Assembly: GCA_021464525.1 (NCBI GenBank)
Contig: JADRCO010000624.1
Location: 1-29,356, forward strand
DNA: 29,356 bases
DNA from: Rhizophagus sp. LPA8_4_AMF
Taxonomy: Eukaryota > Glomeromycota > Glomeromycetes > Glomerales > Glomeraceae
Reading direction: 5' to 3'
Part shown: positions 9,898 to 22,744 of the stretch, in pieces
How the letters are laid out: every line of letters begins with the position of its first letter
How positions within the stretch are numbered: position 1 is the stretch's first letter
Made by a program: the position numbers and the translations under genes
The notes under the pieces: model-generated
What the model was told of the DNA's origin: nothing
The model's input: only the letters and a program-made list of their open reading frames with translations
Database searches by the model: none

Positions 9898-12800
9898 ATG
9901 AATATGGATTCAAATGCTCAAATTAGATATGGTAATGACTTATCTGAATATATTCCCCGATTATATCGTTTGTTAGACTTATGCAAAGATGATTGTTTAA
10001 ATCACCTTGGTAAATTTTCTTAATTTTATTTATAATATTGAATTTGAAAAAATATTATATTAAATGTCATTAAATGTCCCATATTGTTTTTTTTTTTAGC
10101 GGATAAAATTATTATTTCTAAAGATTCTTTAAAGAAACTATGTAACGATATTGCCCCATTAAGTTTCAAATCTATTTCTGAAATTGATTATACGAAATTG
10201 AACTCAACTTCATTTCGTCTCATTGGTTGTTATGGAAATCATATTTTAATCGCAAAACTTTTATTGAATGGAGATATAATTAATCAACAATTGTGAGTAC
10301 TTTATTTTTGTGTTTATGTCTATATGATAAGTAATTAATACATTTTTTTTTTAGATATGATTTGCTTACTGCTTCTGTATCAATGGACAATACAAACGCT
10401 CCTTCATTGCGTCCAGGAATTTACTTATTGATAGTGAATACTGATTTAGGTTTAGTCATTCATTGGCCTGAGATTGGATGTTATGGAGAAAATGCTTCTT
10501 CCAAACTTAAAAAGAATATGATTAACTTACATAGGTATTGTTCCGTTCAAAAAAATATTTTTTGTTATGAAAAAAAAAATTTAATTTAAATAATTTTCAT
10601 GAAAAATCTAATTGATTTTTTACATCATTATTATAAATAGATATTTGACAAAGCTTACCGATCATCAGCTTTGTTTTATGAGCGATAAAGACTTGGAAAG
10701 TTTTGATTGGAATCATCTCAACTCGGACGATGATGATGACATATGTTATGAATTTGAGGTTAAAAAGAGTCAGGAAGAACAGGAAGACTTCAAAATATAT
10801 CCGGGCTTTGAGGTTTTGATTTAAACTAATTACATTCAATAATGGAAATAATTTTTTTTTGTAAAATAACTAATTTATGAATCATCATATTAAGGTGAAT
10901 TTATTTGATAAAATCAAAACCGAGATAAATAATAATATTCAAGATGATATACCTTTATATCCAATTGGTAATAAATTTATGTTAAAAAAAAAAGTGATGA
11001 TAGCTTCTTTAAAATTAAAATTTTTTTTATTTAATCTATTATATTTAGTTGTAGAATCGGTTACAAACCAATCGTTTGTTACTCGACAATTGATAAAGAC
11101 AGCTTCTCAATTACGCTCAACTGCTCCAACCTTTACTGCGTTTGAATTTCAACGAGAATTACAGACAAGATTAAAAGGACGAAAGTTACATATTAATCGT
11201 GAAACAATGAACATGAAATCATTAGAGATTTTAATTAAGCATGGATTAAAGATGGAAGATGAGCTTTTAAGCCCATTGCGTAATTCAATAGCAGTTACGA
11301 AGATGAAATATGATAAAAAGAAGGACCAAGAAAAAGACGAAACAAATAAAGATATTGAAATCATTTCAAATTTGGCATGGAAAAAATTACGCGATAGTTA
11401 TAGGTATTTGTTGTTTTTACCATTTCTAATTTATTGAAGTATTAATTTGTATTAACTTAATTTTTTATAGACCTTTTGAAGATTTTATTGATCCAGGACC
11501 TTCCGAACATGAAAATATTAGCAATGAAGGTAAATATATCTAAGGTCTTGATTTCCCTAAACTAATTTATTAATCAATTCCGAATTTAGATTTAGAAAGA
11601 ATCCGTAGAAAATATCCTGATATGGAAGCACAAATTGATAAAAAAATTGTAATTAATTCCAAAGCTTGGGTTAAACTAAAGAAAAGATATGCACTCACTT
11701 CGATGATTGTTATTGATATATTTAAAATGACTAAAAAGGCTGGGAAAAGCAATGAAGAAGTTGCAGAATCTACAATACAAATTTTTTATAATATGTTTAC
11801 GGATGATGAAACTGATCCACATGAATTAGTAAAAAAACATACCGAGAAACCACGATCATCGGAAGTTTCTTCAGGGATCTCTAATTTATTTTCAGCTTTT
11901 TGGGACGCAACTTTTTCTAGGTCAATCATTAATCGTGCAGATGAGGAGTCGACTAAAATATCCAAAACCATGTCGGATAAAAAATTTATACAAGACCTTG
12001 CCAATTCACCATTTTTTGGAAATTTTAATGATACCAAACAAAAAATTCTGAATACTTTCTTTGAAGAATACCAAAATTGGAGAAAGAACACTTTTCCTCT
12101 TAACATTAAGGAAATTTTGCCAAGAGTTTCTTTCAATAAACAATTATCAGAAAGATTAACCAAAGAATTTGAACAAGAGAAACAAGAAATTGAGGATTAC
12201 GAATTTGAAAGAATTTGTAATGTCATAGAAGAAAAATATCGGGATGGGTAAGTCATAATTTAATAGTTGCTAAATTGTCATTGCCTTTATATTACTTCAT
12301 AAAAAATTACGTAATATAGATCTATGCAACTAAATATACGAAATATATCAGGTAATAATTTATCAACTAAAATATTTATTAAGTACTGTGTATTTATATT
12401 TGTTTATTTTCATTTTTATTACTATTAGCTTCTGATAGTTTGTTTTCAAGCGGATATCGCTTCTATCATGAAATTGAAACAACTCAGCCAAATCAACTAC
12501 AGATAACAATTTATGAAACATCGTTAGAAAAGGCGGATATCCTTCAACTTCAAGAAGATGAATTACATGTTCCAAACCCAACTTTACCTTCTCATTATAA
12601 TCGTGGACAATATGGTACATCATTTCATTTTGATCCTCAAGTTTATGACTTTAGGTAAGAAGATTATTACCTTAATTTTAGTTTTAATATATAAGTTATA
12701 AAGGAAAGATCTAATTAGGTATTTGTTATAGGAGAATATCACAATTTAATAATCATAAATTCTTTCTTGTTCTATGGAACAAAAAAACATCAAAAACTGA

Positions 12801-15800
12801 AATATTCTTTGATACTGCTAAGAAATTAGCAAAAAATTTCCAACAATCTCATTCAAATAGGCTATTTAAGTTATTAAATACGGATGAAAATTATTTTATT
12901 GCAGTAAATGCACCCAAAGAATTAATTGCTATATTTGACACAAGGAGGGTGGTGGTAAGTTTTGAAGTTTTACGGTTTTATAATTCTTGATCTCATGAAA
13001 TTAATTTCTGTTTACATCTTTTTAAATTAGTTAAACATTTTTTCTTTCAATGATGGTCAAGCAAATTTATACTCGCGAAATTCAAACATCCAGTTATTAC
13101 AATGGTATAGTGATACGGTTCCGGATATTCAATATTTCTTGTTTATTCAGGACACCGAAGATTTGTGTTTCGTTGAAAAAGGTGGTCGTACACGTATATT
13201 CAACCTTATAAGTCAGCAATTTCGACCAGCAGTTTGTAATCTTCCACCAAATACAGCAAATGTTTTAAGTTCTCCGGATGGTTCTTGCATTGTAGCGTTT
13301 GTGAAAGAAAAAATAGAAGTCGAAAACTCTACTGACGACGAAAATGAAAACGATGAGGAAGACAATTTAACCAATGATGAACAGAATTCTACTAATAAAG
13401 AAGGCAATCTTAAGGAGATATGCCGTGCATATGTTTATTTTTGTACAAACTTTGGAGATTCAGTTAGTAAAGGTTTGTGATTAAATTTTAATATTTACTT
13501 ACATAATGCTTTGGAATTATTAGATATTAAATTATTTCTATTCTTATGTTCATAGTTATCGATTTACCACCAACTATTCAATCCTTAGAATACTTACAAT
13601 TCACTTGTATAAATAAACTGCAAACCCACTTGATGTCATTGGATTTGAAAAATGGATGTTTTAATTCGACAATAGTAAAAATTACTAATGAAAAGGTTCA
13701 ATATCATTTCCAAGAACAATCAAAGGATATCAAACCTGTAATAAAGCCAAATATTCTTTTTGATGCTTATGGATTAATGTTTGAGAAATATCCAATCGAA
13801 AATTATATCAATCCCGAACAAAGTTCCCCTCTTAGTTTAAAAATAGTTATTGATATTGATGAAAATAATGAAATTGAAAAATATGGCAAGAAATTTGAAG
13901 AATATATTACCAATATATTTGAGAATTTAAAGCATTCTACGAAGAAACCCGCAGAAATACTAAAGAAATTTTCTATATCAGTCATTGCTTTTCAAGAACT
14001 TGATATTGAAAACACGAATTATCAAAAGAAGCTTTCATCACAATATAAATTAGGAGAATGGATTATTCAACTTTGCTGCCTAATTCCTATACAAATAGCA
14101 AAAATGAGAAACAATTTATTCCAACCACTTAAAGATGAATTGTTATTAAATGAATCTGATCAGTTTAAGCTTGATAATGATCATAGTTACAGTCTTCATT
14201 TGGATGGTATAGTTAAAAACATTTCTTTCGGATGGTATGAAGGAGTTTTCAAGTATTTTGGTAATAAAAAAATAAAAATTGTTTCAAGCATGGGTGAACA
14301 ATCATGCGGAAAATCATTTATGTTAAATCATCTTATTGGAACTACATTTGACGCATCAGCAATGGTATATATATCTTGTTTTTAGATAATAATGATTTTT
14401 GTCTTAATCAATATTAAGAAATTAATTTTAATTTTTGTTAGAATTGCACTGAAGGTGTATGGATGTCATTAGGTAAAGCATAAACAATATTTTTCATTTT
14501 AATTAATATAAATTAACTGATTCATTAAAAATAGTAAATACAAAGGAATATATATATGTTGCATTTTACTTTGAAAGTTTAAAATCTTATAAAAGAACTC
14601 CACAAGAAGGTAGTTGCTTATGTTTTTTTAGTATTATTCAATTTGTATAATTATTAATAAGAATATTTATGATCTATTGTCAGAGTTGTTTTTGATACTT
14701 TTTAATACACTTGTATCAAATCTTATTCTCTTTAAAGTTGAAGTAATTACTTTTAGTAATTTATTATTTTTTATTGCCAGATTATTATCATGTTTATTTA
14801 ACATAAATCAATAAATTCAAAATAGAATCAATCTGATGTAAAAATAGATTTATTGTCAATGATGCAAAGATTTCAAGATGGAGTTGTTTTATTTGAATCA
14901 GATTCAAAAATACCTCAGGTAAAAAGATACATATATTTTATATTTATTTTTATAGAATTTTCCTAAATAAACAATTTTTTAGGCAAACCTTTGTATTATT
15001 ATAAAAGATGTTCCTAAAGTTAAAAGGGAATATATGGTCAAAGAATTAAAATCAAAATTCTCCCAATTGGTCTCAAAGGTACAGCATAAAGTGTTATATA
15101 AATGTTTTACAATGCTTAGTTGTTTAAATTATTATTCTTGTATTTTCTAACATTTTAGGAGGGTGAAGATAACTTTATTTTAAAGATGTATAAAGGAGGA
15201 TTAGATTTTATTCCTTGGCCAATTTTTAACAATGATGCATGGTTTAAGGCCTTATCAATTGTTAATAAAAAGTTAGAAAAGCAAGAAGTAAAATATAAAA
15301 ATGCTATAACTTTCTTACAGAATGTAAAAGTAATTATGGCTAAATTAAAGGTTTGTAAACGTTGTCTAATGAAGAAATTTGAATATTTTAATTAAAATAA
15401 ATAATAATTTTTATGTTATAAACTTAGATATGTGACTGGGGTTCATTAAATGAAAGCCTTATACAAATTCGTATTGCAACATTAAAAAGTTTACTCCCAA
15501 TTGCAATTTCTTATGGTTTAGAACAAAAAGATTCTGTTACTAAACAACTTTCGGTAAAAAAAATTACTTCCAATTTATATTTGAAAAATGTAAATTTTTA
15601 TGAATCTTTTTTAAGCAAAAAATTTTATTTATTCAATAGGATCAGGATACTGGAAAAACAATTGAAGATCCAACAGTTAACTTAACTGATATTTTAAACG
15701 ATGTTGAATCTATTGAATTATTACCAGATGCCAATATTCATTTATATGATGAAAATGAATCTTTTGCTCAACTTTCTGAAGATTTAAGAGACCATTTTGA

Positions 15801-17772
15801 AGAGATAGTGCAATCACGAGAAGAAATGTCCGATGAAAACAAGTGGTTTGAAAATTATGCTAAATTCTTGAATTATATTGTTGAGCGTCGTATATCGCGT
15901 GTTCAAAAATGGTATGCACAAAATATTGCTAAATTGCCACAAGATAATAGTAATGTCATCAATGGTAAATACGAGATGGAACAAGAACTTGATAAATTAA
16001 CTCTATTATGGACCTTATGTGGATTAATATGCCACCAATGTCATTTAAAATGTATAAAAAATTTCAACCATGAAGAAGATCATGATTGTTTAACAAATCA
16101 TAAATGTAACTTTTCATGCCATTTTATCGAAGCTCACAACAAAAAATTAATTCAGAAATGTAATTATAAATCTGGGCATGAAGGCAAACACATGTGTAAA
16201 AGAATAAAGCATTTATGTAATGAGCCATGTAATCTTATTGATAAGCGCAATTGTCAAAAAGTTTGTTCAAAAGAAATAGGACATCCTGATGATGAACATT
16301 TATGTCAATCAACACGTCATTATTGTGAGGAAAATTGTTCATTATCAACACGTACCGTAAATGGAGATTATCATTGTCCAAATAAATGTATCAAACCATG
16401 TGAAGAACCCCACGATTCTCACCGTTGTGAAAGTGAAACTTGTCCAATTCAATGTTCTATTCCAAATTGCCAAAGAAAATGCCAAAGTAATGATCATTTT
16501 CATTCATATTCTGGTTTCTTACAAGTTGATCATTTTTGTGGGTACGTATTATTGCAATATTTTCGTTATCAGCTATATTTATCTTCTATTTTATTTTTAA
16601 ATACTTATTTTCTATTTTATTTTAATACTTATATTTAAAAGGAATGAACATCAATGTCATGAACTATGTGAAGATGGTGGTGTATGTAAAGTAGTAATTG
16701 AACCTAAAAAGCAACTTCAAGGAACGCTTGTAAAGGTATGATTTTAATGTATAAAGTTATTAAAGTATGATTAATGTGATGAACGTATTAACACACAAAA
16801 ATTTTGAATATAATTTATTATAAATAGTACATTCAATTAAGTGAAAGATTAAGATGCAGTATAAAAATTCCTCCAAATGAATCTAAACATATCGGAAAAC
16901 ACACTCATAATGAAAGTGGTTTTCATTTTTGCGATGCACAGTGTCAATTCTGTGGATATTTCGTATGTATAGTATATTTTGTAATAATTTTACTTAATTT
17001 ATAATAATATATTTAAACTTAATTATTTTATAATTAGTGCACATTACCTTATGGTCATAAACAACTTCATAATACAAAACACGGTATTGACGGTAATATG
17101 ACACAAATTAAATTTTCTGAAGATAATGCATCAGAATATACAAGGTATAATATATACAGTATATTGGACATTAAAATTAAGATACTAACTTATTTTGTTA
17201 TTTATGTGTTAAGAGTTGATGGTCAAGGAACATTTACTCTTTGTAATATGGTATATATTAATTTTGTTTACAAGGTCTTATTTATTGTTAAATTTTAATA
17301 TGTAATTATTTTAAATTTCATTTTTTTTCGATATAAGCATTGTAAAAATTTAGGCAGACATCGTCACGTTGGTTATTGTCAAAATGAAGAAATTTGTAAA
17401 TTAAGGAATGATAGACATGATTTAAAACATATTAATGGTAAATTATATTTATTACCTTCTCCTCTTAGACGAAACTTTTATTAATGACTTAATAAAAATT
17501 TATAGAACAAATCCAACCTAATCCTGATAGACCAAAAGATTTCATTTCACATAAACTTTTCTGGAAGAGGACAGGTTTCAAAGGTATTATAAAGTATTTA
17601 TAAGAATTTGTAAATCTCTGGTTATATATTTACATATAATAAATATAATAAATGTATTTCCATTCTCTGTTTTAATTTTATAGATCCTTATTCGTATCAA
17701 GAGAAACAAGATTTTACAGGATTCGATAATGATGAGAATACAATTACTTGTCTCAATCTAAATGAATTATAA
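9898..17772 (+). CDS. Copy B: giant GBP/VLIG-like GTPase with Cys/His-rich C-terminus, 1913 aa
   Basis: Twenty-eight exons join into one open frame: 9898-10009, 10100-10292, 10355-10534, 10641-10812, 10895-10967, 11049-11403, 11471-11529, 11590-12247, 12320-12351, 12429-12654, 12732-12954, 13031-13472, 13556-14364, 14442-14472, 14535-14609, 14684-14736, 14826-14918, 14983-15078, 15159-15350, 15428-15553, 15640-16541, 16642-16735, 16828-16962, 17038-17144, 17214-17250, 17338-17437, 17506-17583, 17684-17772. All introns are GT-AG, 60-106 nt. Residues 1-243 are a conserved module containing IHWPEIGCYG. Residues 244-610 are Lys/Glu-rich and helical. Residues 612-1050 look like a beta-propeller (SPDGSCIVAF strand). 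The GTPase domain covers about 1140-1400 and the Cys/His region about 1520-1890. The protein ends where copy A continues into VWFA. ATG at 9904 is an alternative start. By analogy it may be a membrane- or oligomer-forming dynamin-superfamily GTPase; its role is unknown. Confidence 0.85.
13313..13416 (+). other. Acidic Asn/Asp/Glu-rich low-complexity insert in the propeller-like region
   Basis: After the SPDGSCIVAF strand, copy B has about 35 residues of mostly Glu, Asp, Asn, Ser and Thr. Copy C has a shorter, unrelated acidic linker at the same place (28543-28611). It is probably a surface loop that varies quickly between paralogues. Confidence 0.6.
14270..15360 (+). other. Large-GTPase domain of copy B (GBP/VLIG type)
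   Basis: G1 is GEQSCGKS (residues 1155-1162), the P-loop. G2 is the Thr of CTEGVWMSL (Thr 1181), matching the T-x-G-[IV]-W switch of guanylate-binding proteins. The G3 position reads YFES (1200-1203) where DFEG/DxxG is expected. A helix with LFNTLVSNLILF follows. IIIKD (1267-1271) stands where GBPs have the [RK]D motif replacing NKxD. The domain is split over seven exons, three of them under 80 nt. Motif names come from knowledge of GBP structures; the exon joins are inferred from frame and splice sites. Confidence 0.75.
16000..17583 (+). other. Cys/His-rich zinc-binding-like region of copy B
   Basis: From about residue 1520 the sequence repeats units of the type GHxxxxHxCxxxxHxCxxxC (for example HMC, HLCNEPC, HLCQ, HYCEENC), recalling NF-X1-type or very-large-GTPase zinc modules. 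The second half (exons 22-27) is the same as in copy A, ending in KDFISHKLFW. The spacing suggests several zinc sites, but ligand sets cannot be assigned by eye. Confidence 0.65.
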
Positions 17773-19592
17773 TAAGTAGCTTCCCTTCTTTCAGGTTCTA
17801 AACGGTTGTTAATTTCGCCAACAGTTTTAATCTTAAATAACAAAAAAAAAGATTATATTTATTTTATTTATTAAAAACACTAAAATATTAATGAATCGCT
17901 ACGTTTCGTATGTTTCGTTTGTTTCTTAACAATAAATTTGATGCCAAATCCCACTTACCACCCGCCACATCAAATTTCTTTTATACTTTTTTTTTTAATA
18001 ATAAAATAAATAATAATAAAAAGAATAATATAAAAAAATCTTCAAAAATAAGATTATGAATTGCCATAGAATTATATCATAAATTTATATTGTAAAGTGC
18101 TAATCATTTTTTTATTACAAGATAATCATAAAAATTAGATAATATAGTATTAAACTATTAATAATTATTTTCTCATAATAATTAGATAATTTCTTAACCG
18201 GGCTAATTTTAAAATTATTAATCATTTTTCTAATTTATTAATTTAATAATATTATAATTTTTTGTTACATAATCATATTATAATTGAACAAAAATTTAAT
18301 TGTTTTGATCAAATAGATATAGATCATTAAATAATAATTGAACGAAAATTTGTTTGTTTTATCATAATTTAATTATCATAATATAAATCGATATTTCTAT
18401 CATAATTATCATAATAAAAAATGGATTTAGATAATTATTTAATTACTACATAGTAATAAGATAAAGGAATATAAATTAATTTAATCAAATTTATGATTAT
18501 AAAAAAATAAATATATAAAATACATTTACTCCAGTTTTTTTAAATTTTTCTTGATTTTTTCTAGAGTTAGTTAAGGATTTGTCAATGAATTACAAAATAC
18601 ATAGTTCAAGAAAATGAATTTAAAACATCACTTCCTTTTAACTGTTGAAATCACAACTTTTTTTAAATTACAGAAAGTCACAAAAAAAACACTTGATGAA
18701 AATAGGAAGCTTGCTCAATAAAAGTTGCTCTTTACCTATTTAAAAGTAATAAAGTGGGTGTCTGAAAAATATCTCTAAAAATCTGACATATTAGAGTAAG
18801 TTTATTATATAATATTTTATTAGTCTATAATTGTGAGTTTATTTTTTTTAATGAAATCTGTCCAATAATTACATTTTCTATTAGCATTAGATATTATTTA
18901 TATCGATTATTAAATATTTATTTGACAATGAAAAAATCAAAGAAATTATGTTTGTAATTAAGAATTCATAAATCTATTCATTTTGTTGCATTTTTTTTTA
19001 TTAAGATATTTTATTTTACATTATGTTATAATTATATTTATAGATTTATATTTTTGCAAACATTATTATGAACAATTATAAATGAAGTTGAATTTAAAGG
19101 TTTTTAATAAAATCCGATTCATATATTAAAATCATACATTTTGATTGGTAACATATCATATGATTGCTGATCATTTTGTTTTTCGACTGTCGCGTACTAT
19201 CTCAATTAACAGTAATTTTAAAACCACATGATAATTAAAATAAAATTCAATTGTATAAAATTACAATTTATGTTATGCAAAATATTCAAAAATTTTTATC
19301 AATCAACTCAAGTAAATCCTCTATTTTAAATTTAATTCATAAAACAAGGACTCTCTTTTGCTTTACGTTTACTGTTAACTTGTTTAATAACAATATAAAT
19401 AGTTAAATTAGTAATGGTTCTTTTTTGTGAAGTAATATAATCAGAGTGAGTTAAATCAGCCCATATGAAAAGGAATTATATAAAAGTTTGAAGATGCAAT
19501 AAATACAGTATATAATTATACAAAAATAAAGCTTATTCAACAACATATTTTCCCTTTTTTTAACTGGTATTGATATGTTTCTATTTTCTCCA
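17773..19592. other. AT-rich 3' flank of copy B, no gene seen
   Basis: Very A/T-rich. I looked after the copy B stop for a decayed VWFA region like that of copy A and found no recognisable piece. Short repeats of ATAATTAT and TTATCATAAT occur near 18110-18430. No RNA gene is visible. Confidence 0.45.
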
Positions 19593-19748
19593 TTATTGTG
19601 GATTCGTGGTCCAGTTCAAACTTTCTCCTAAACTATCTCCATTAATACAAATGACTGATGGCTCATGAAGATCAAGTTCTATCTCATTTTCTTCAATTGT
19701 TAATGCTGTGTTTGAAAATTTGTTCTCTTGAACTTGAATGGGGTTAAG
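19593..19748 (-). pseudogene. Minus-strand coding relic, acidic C-terminal exon
   Basis: The minus strand reads 51 codons, then TAA at 19593-19595. The text is clearly protein-like (EENEIELDLHEPSVICIN followed by GDSLGESLNWTTNPQ). A further open piece on the same strand at 19990-20085 (SHGKGEVCGSRSEDEVIMV, then TAG) may belong to the same former gene. No start codon or clean splice sites are evident. The family is not recognised. Confidence 0.35.
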
Positions 19749-19989
19749 GAATTAGTGAGGTCTTAATTGATACTAAACTTCCATTAAAAATTAGGATATT
19801 CAAATATTCATTTATAAATCGTATAAAATTAGATATTCAAACAACATGTTGAATTAAAAATTTTTGCATATCTAAATCTTATTATAACTTTCAAATGGAA
19901 GCCATATATTTTAGAATTAAGTTGTACACACCCCTCATCAACCTTCACATTTTGACATGTATTTAATAAATCCACTAATATTTACCTCT

Positions 19990-20085
19990 CTATGCTTTGT
20001 TCACCATTATTACTTCATCTTCAGATCTGCTACCACAAACTTCACCTTTGCCATGTGAAGTGAAGACTATCAATAGAAAGGATAG
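19990..20085 (-). pseudogene. Minus-strand coding scrap
   Basis: A short open frame encodes GKGEVCGSRSEDEVIMVNKA before a stop. It lies about 240 bp upstream (in minus orientation) of the relic at 19593-19748 and probably belongs with it. Too short to identify. Confidence 0.25.
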
Positions 20086-20215
20086 TGATAATATGTATTA
20101 AGTAGTAATATCTCAATGTATAACAAAGCCAAATTTCTTTACAATAAGGAAGATACATAACTAATTCCTCAGTAGTCTTATTCAAAGAAACTTCATTAGA
20201 TTGATTTTACGGCAA

Positions 20216-20400
20216 GTACTCATACAGTATGGTAAGAATAAACAACCTAACCAAATAGCTTAGGTAGTCATACTTGGAGTTACTCTCCAATATGGCAAGA
20301 ACAAACAATCTAACCAGGTAGCTTAGGTAGTCATACTTGAAATCACCTTTGCAGACGATCTCATACGGTGTGGCAAGGACGCAGTATAGGTCATTCTTGA
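20216..20400. repeat. Tandem repeat, unit about 63 bp, three degenerate copies
   Basis: The block CTTAGGTAGTCATACTTG recurs with a 63-bp period at about 20259 and 20322, and a diverged third copy ends at 20400 (TATAGGTCATTCTTGA). Each unit also contains TATGGCAAGA/TGTGGCAAGG followed by ACAA(C/T)CTAACC. It is richer in G/C than its surroundings, and its origin is unknown. Confidence 0.7.
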
Positions 20401-22150
20401 AAACGCAATCTAAAGAGCTTTAATATCAGAAGATATACTTAATGATGACTTTTATTACATTATGTGCGGTTTTATAATTTATCATGATGAGTTAGTAATT
20501 TTTTGGAAAAAAATGACAAGTTAGTAAATTTTGGGAAAAAGAGGTGAACAAAATGATTTTATTTTCGCGATTTTTTAAACTCATGGATGTCATTAAAAAT
20601 TCTCATCGTCATCGACACAAATGAAGTAAATGTAATACAAATTATGAGTTGCATCGCGTCTAAGCTTAACGCGATACGCGATACAAACTATGTTAAACTC
20701 GTTTATTTAGAATTTGTTTTTATTATTTTGTGGATTTGATTTATAATAATAAACTGATATACCGTATTGTTTATTTGAAAGTAAATTGATAAAATATATT
20801 TGAACATATTCATTGTAAGTGTGGTAAAAGTAAATAGTTATATAGTGAAGCTCTCTTAGGCTCTACAGGAAATTTATGTGAATGATACGTCTATACCTTT
20901 TAGGGTAAAGAGTAACCTATAAGATCATACTAAGTTAACAAATTTCTTTCTCTGAAATATTATAAGTATTATTCTTCACATTTTAGATAAATTTTGTATT
21001 GTATACTGAATATCGATATCGCTGTTATCAATAAATCTATAAAATTTTCAAACTTAACTTATTCATTCTGTTTTTGTCAATTCTGTTAATTCTAGAACAT
21101 ATAAATAAAAAAGTAAGCTGGAAAGTAATTAGTATCTAGATGCTACATCTGGTATGATATTTATCATCATTATCTGTATTATCTGTATAATTATTATTAA
21201 TTGGTTTTTTAAAAAATTTTATTAACTTTGCTATAATGTTAGATCATAATTGCCAAAACGTATTGTAATTTTTTTTTTTAAAAAAAAAGTTTCTTCTTGG
21301 TGGGAATTTTGAGCAAATTGGTTTTTTCTACTTCTTTATTAATCCAAATTACTTTTAATAAAAGAAAAATATTTTTAGAATGAAATTGAAAACTATGACG
21401 AAATATTCTAGCTATAATAGTCTATTCTTTTTATACATGTGTATAGTATATATAAAATGCATAGGATTAAATTTTATTATAATTGATTAATTATAACACT
21501 ATCTTAAGTAATCATAAATTGAATCGATCGATCATGTAAAATACAGTATATAATAAAACAATATATTTAATAAATTACTCGCTTTTTAACTCCTATTTTG
21601 ATGAATAGTACTTTTCACTAGTTTACTCAGAAAAAAATTTCCATTCTTGTCATTTTTGATTCATTTTCCTGGACTATTAATTCATTTTTGAGTTATTAGA
21701 ATGCCTATTAAGATTATATCTATCGTCAAATTAGAGCTATATTTATTTCTCAATAACCTTATAAATCTTATTTGGCTTTCACTTTTGCCTAATCGGTTGA
21801 GGAACAAACTATTTACGCAACGATTATAAAAATTTATATATAAAAAATGCCCTATCTTTATTTCTTTATTTTTTTTTATGATATCGATTTACATGTATAT
21901 TCATTTTTAAAAAGTTGCGTCATTCTTAAAATTATGCTAATACTCATCCATAGTAAGAGGGAGCAATCTCACAAAAAACCGAAACAAAAGAATTAGGTTA
22001 TGATTTCATCCTTATTTTGCTTTCATTTTATATATATATCAAAATGATAATTTTATTCATATTCTTTAAAAAAAAACTCTTAATAAAAAAGCAAAATGTC
22101 CTTATTAGTCGCATTTTAAAACCTTGCTACTTTTCATTATTTTAATAATG
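20401..22150. other. AT-rich intergenic stretch with one short GC-richer palindrome
   Basis: No gene is seen. At 20653-20675 a near-perfect palindrome (ATCGCGT ... ACGCGAT around TAAGCTTA) is followed by a repeated GCGATAC word. CpG-rich DNA of this sort is rare in this window and may be an end of an old mobile element. Confidence 0.4.
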
Positions 22151-22432
22151 ACCGGTCCTACCACAAAGCGAAGTGCCCATGAAAATTACGCATAGCACCA
22201 TGCCGTACCACAACCAACCGGTCCTACCGCAGGACTGCAGCAAAAGCTGGTACCCACGAGCTTACTAAAAGTAAGCACCTATACTCCAACCCTCGCATAA
22301 TACTATACCGCCTCAAAAAATTACCAACCAGCCCTATTGTGAGACTGCAGGAAATCTGGTACTCACAGGCTTACAAAGTAAGCATGCTATGCTCCCACCG
22401 ATGCATAGCATCATGCTGCTCCAAAAGTACCA
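22151..22432. repeat. GC-richer tandem repeat, unit about 107 bp
   Basis: Units begin ACCGGTCCTACC (22151, 22217) or ACCAGCCCTATT (about 22326), continue with GACTGCAG, CTGGTACYCAC, a (G)CTTACnAAAGTAAGC hairpin, and end with GCATAGCA plus CC. The first unit lacks its middle, leaving about 66 bp; the next two are about 107 bp. Base composition is far less A/T-rich than in the flanks. Confidence 0.7.
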
Positions 22433-22525
22433 AAGACAAGGAAAACCTATCTTGCCGACTACCTACAATTATTTCCTTTCTTTAGACGGTTAAACGTGAA
22501 GAATATGATAAGATGAATATAAGCG

Positions 22526-22628
22526 AGATAAAGGGAGGGAGGTGGAAGTGGAAAAGGAGGAAGGAAAGAGAGTAAGCGGGAGAGAGAGTCTGAGAGACGA
22601 TAAAAGCGAGAGGGAAGAGAGGAAAAAA
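22526..22628. repeat. Polypurine tract, about 100 nt
   Basis: The + strand is almost all A and G (blocks of GGGAGGGAGG, GGAAGGAAAGAGAG, GAGAGAGAG) with only a few pyrimidines. Such homopurine runs can adopt triplex structure. It lies just downstream of the tandem repeat and upstream of a MITE. Confidence 0.75.
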
Positions 22629-22744
22629 TGTGAGATGACTACGAATTTATTTTTTTATGTTTTTTTTTATGTTGTAGTCAGAGTATATATAATTACTTGA
22701 AAAAATATTTAGTTATAGTATGCTAACTTTATACATGATCGATA

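Noticed and set aside
11786-12163. 125-codon minus-strand frame
   Set aside because: Antisense shadow of copy B exon 8, whose sense frame aligns with copy C.
16361-16600. 79-codon + strand frame overlapping exon 21
   Set aside because: Alternative frame of the Cys/His exon running into the intron; no independent support.
17098-17298. 66-codon frame that reads through exons 24-25 without splicing
   Set aside because: The first residues are genuine exon 24, but the frame then translates introns; splicing at 17145-17213 keeps the homology with copy A.
20653-20675. Palindrome considered as a regulatory operator
   Set aside because: No gene lies nearby and a mobile-element origin is as likely; it is kept only as a note in the intergenic entry.
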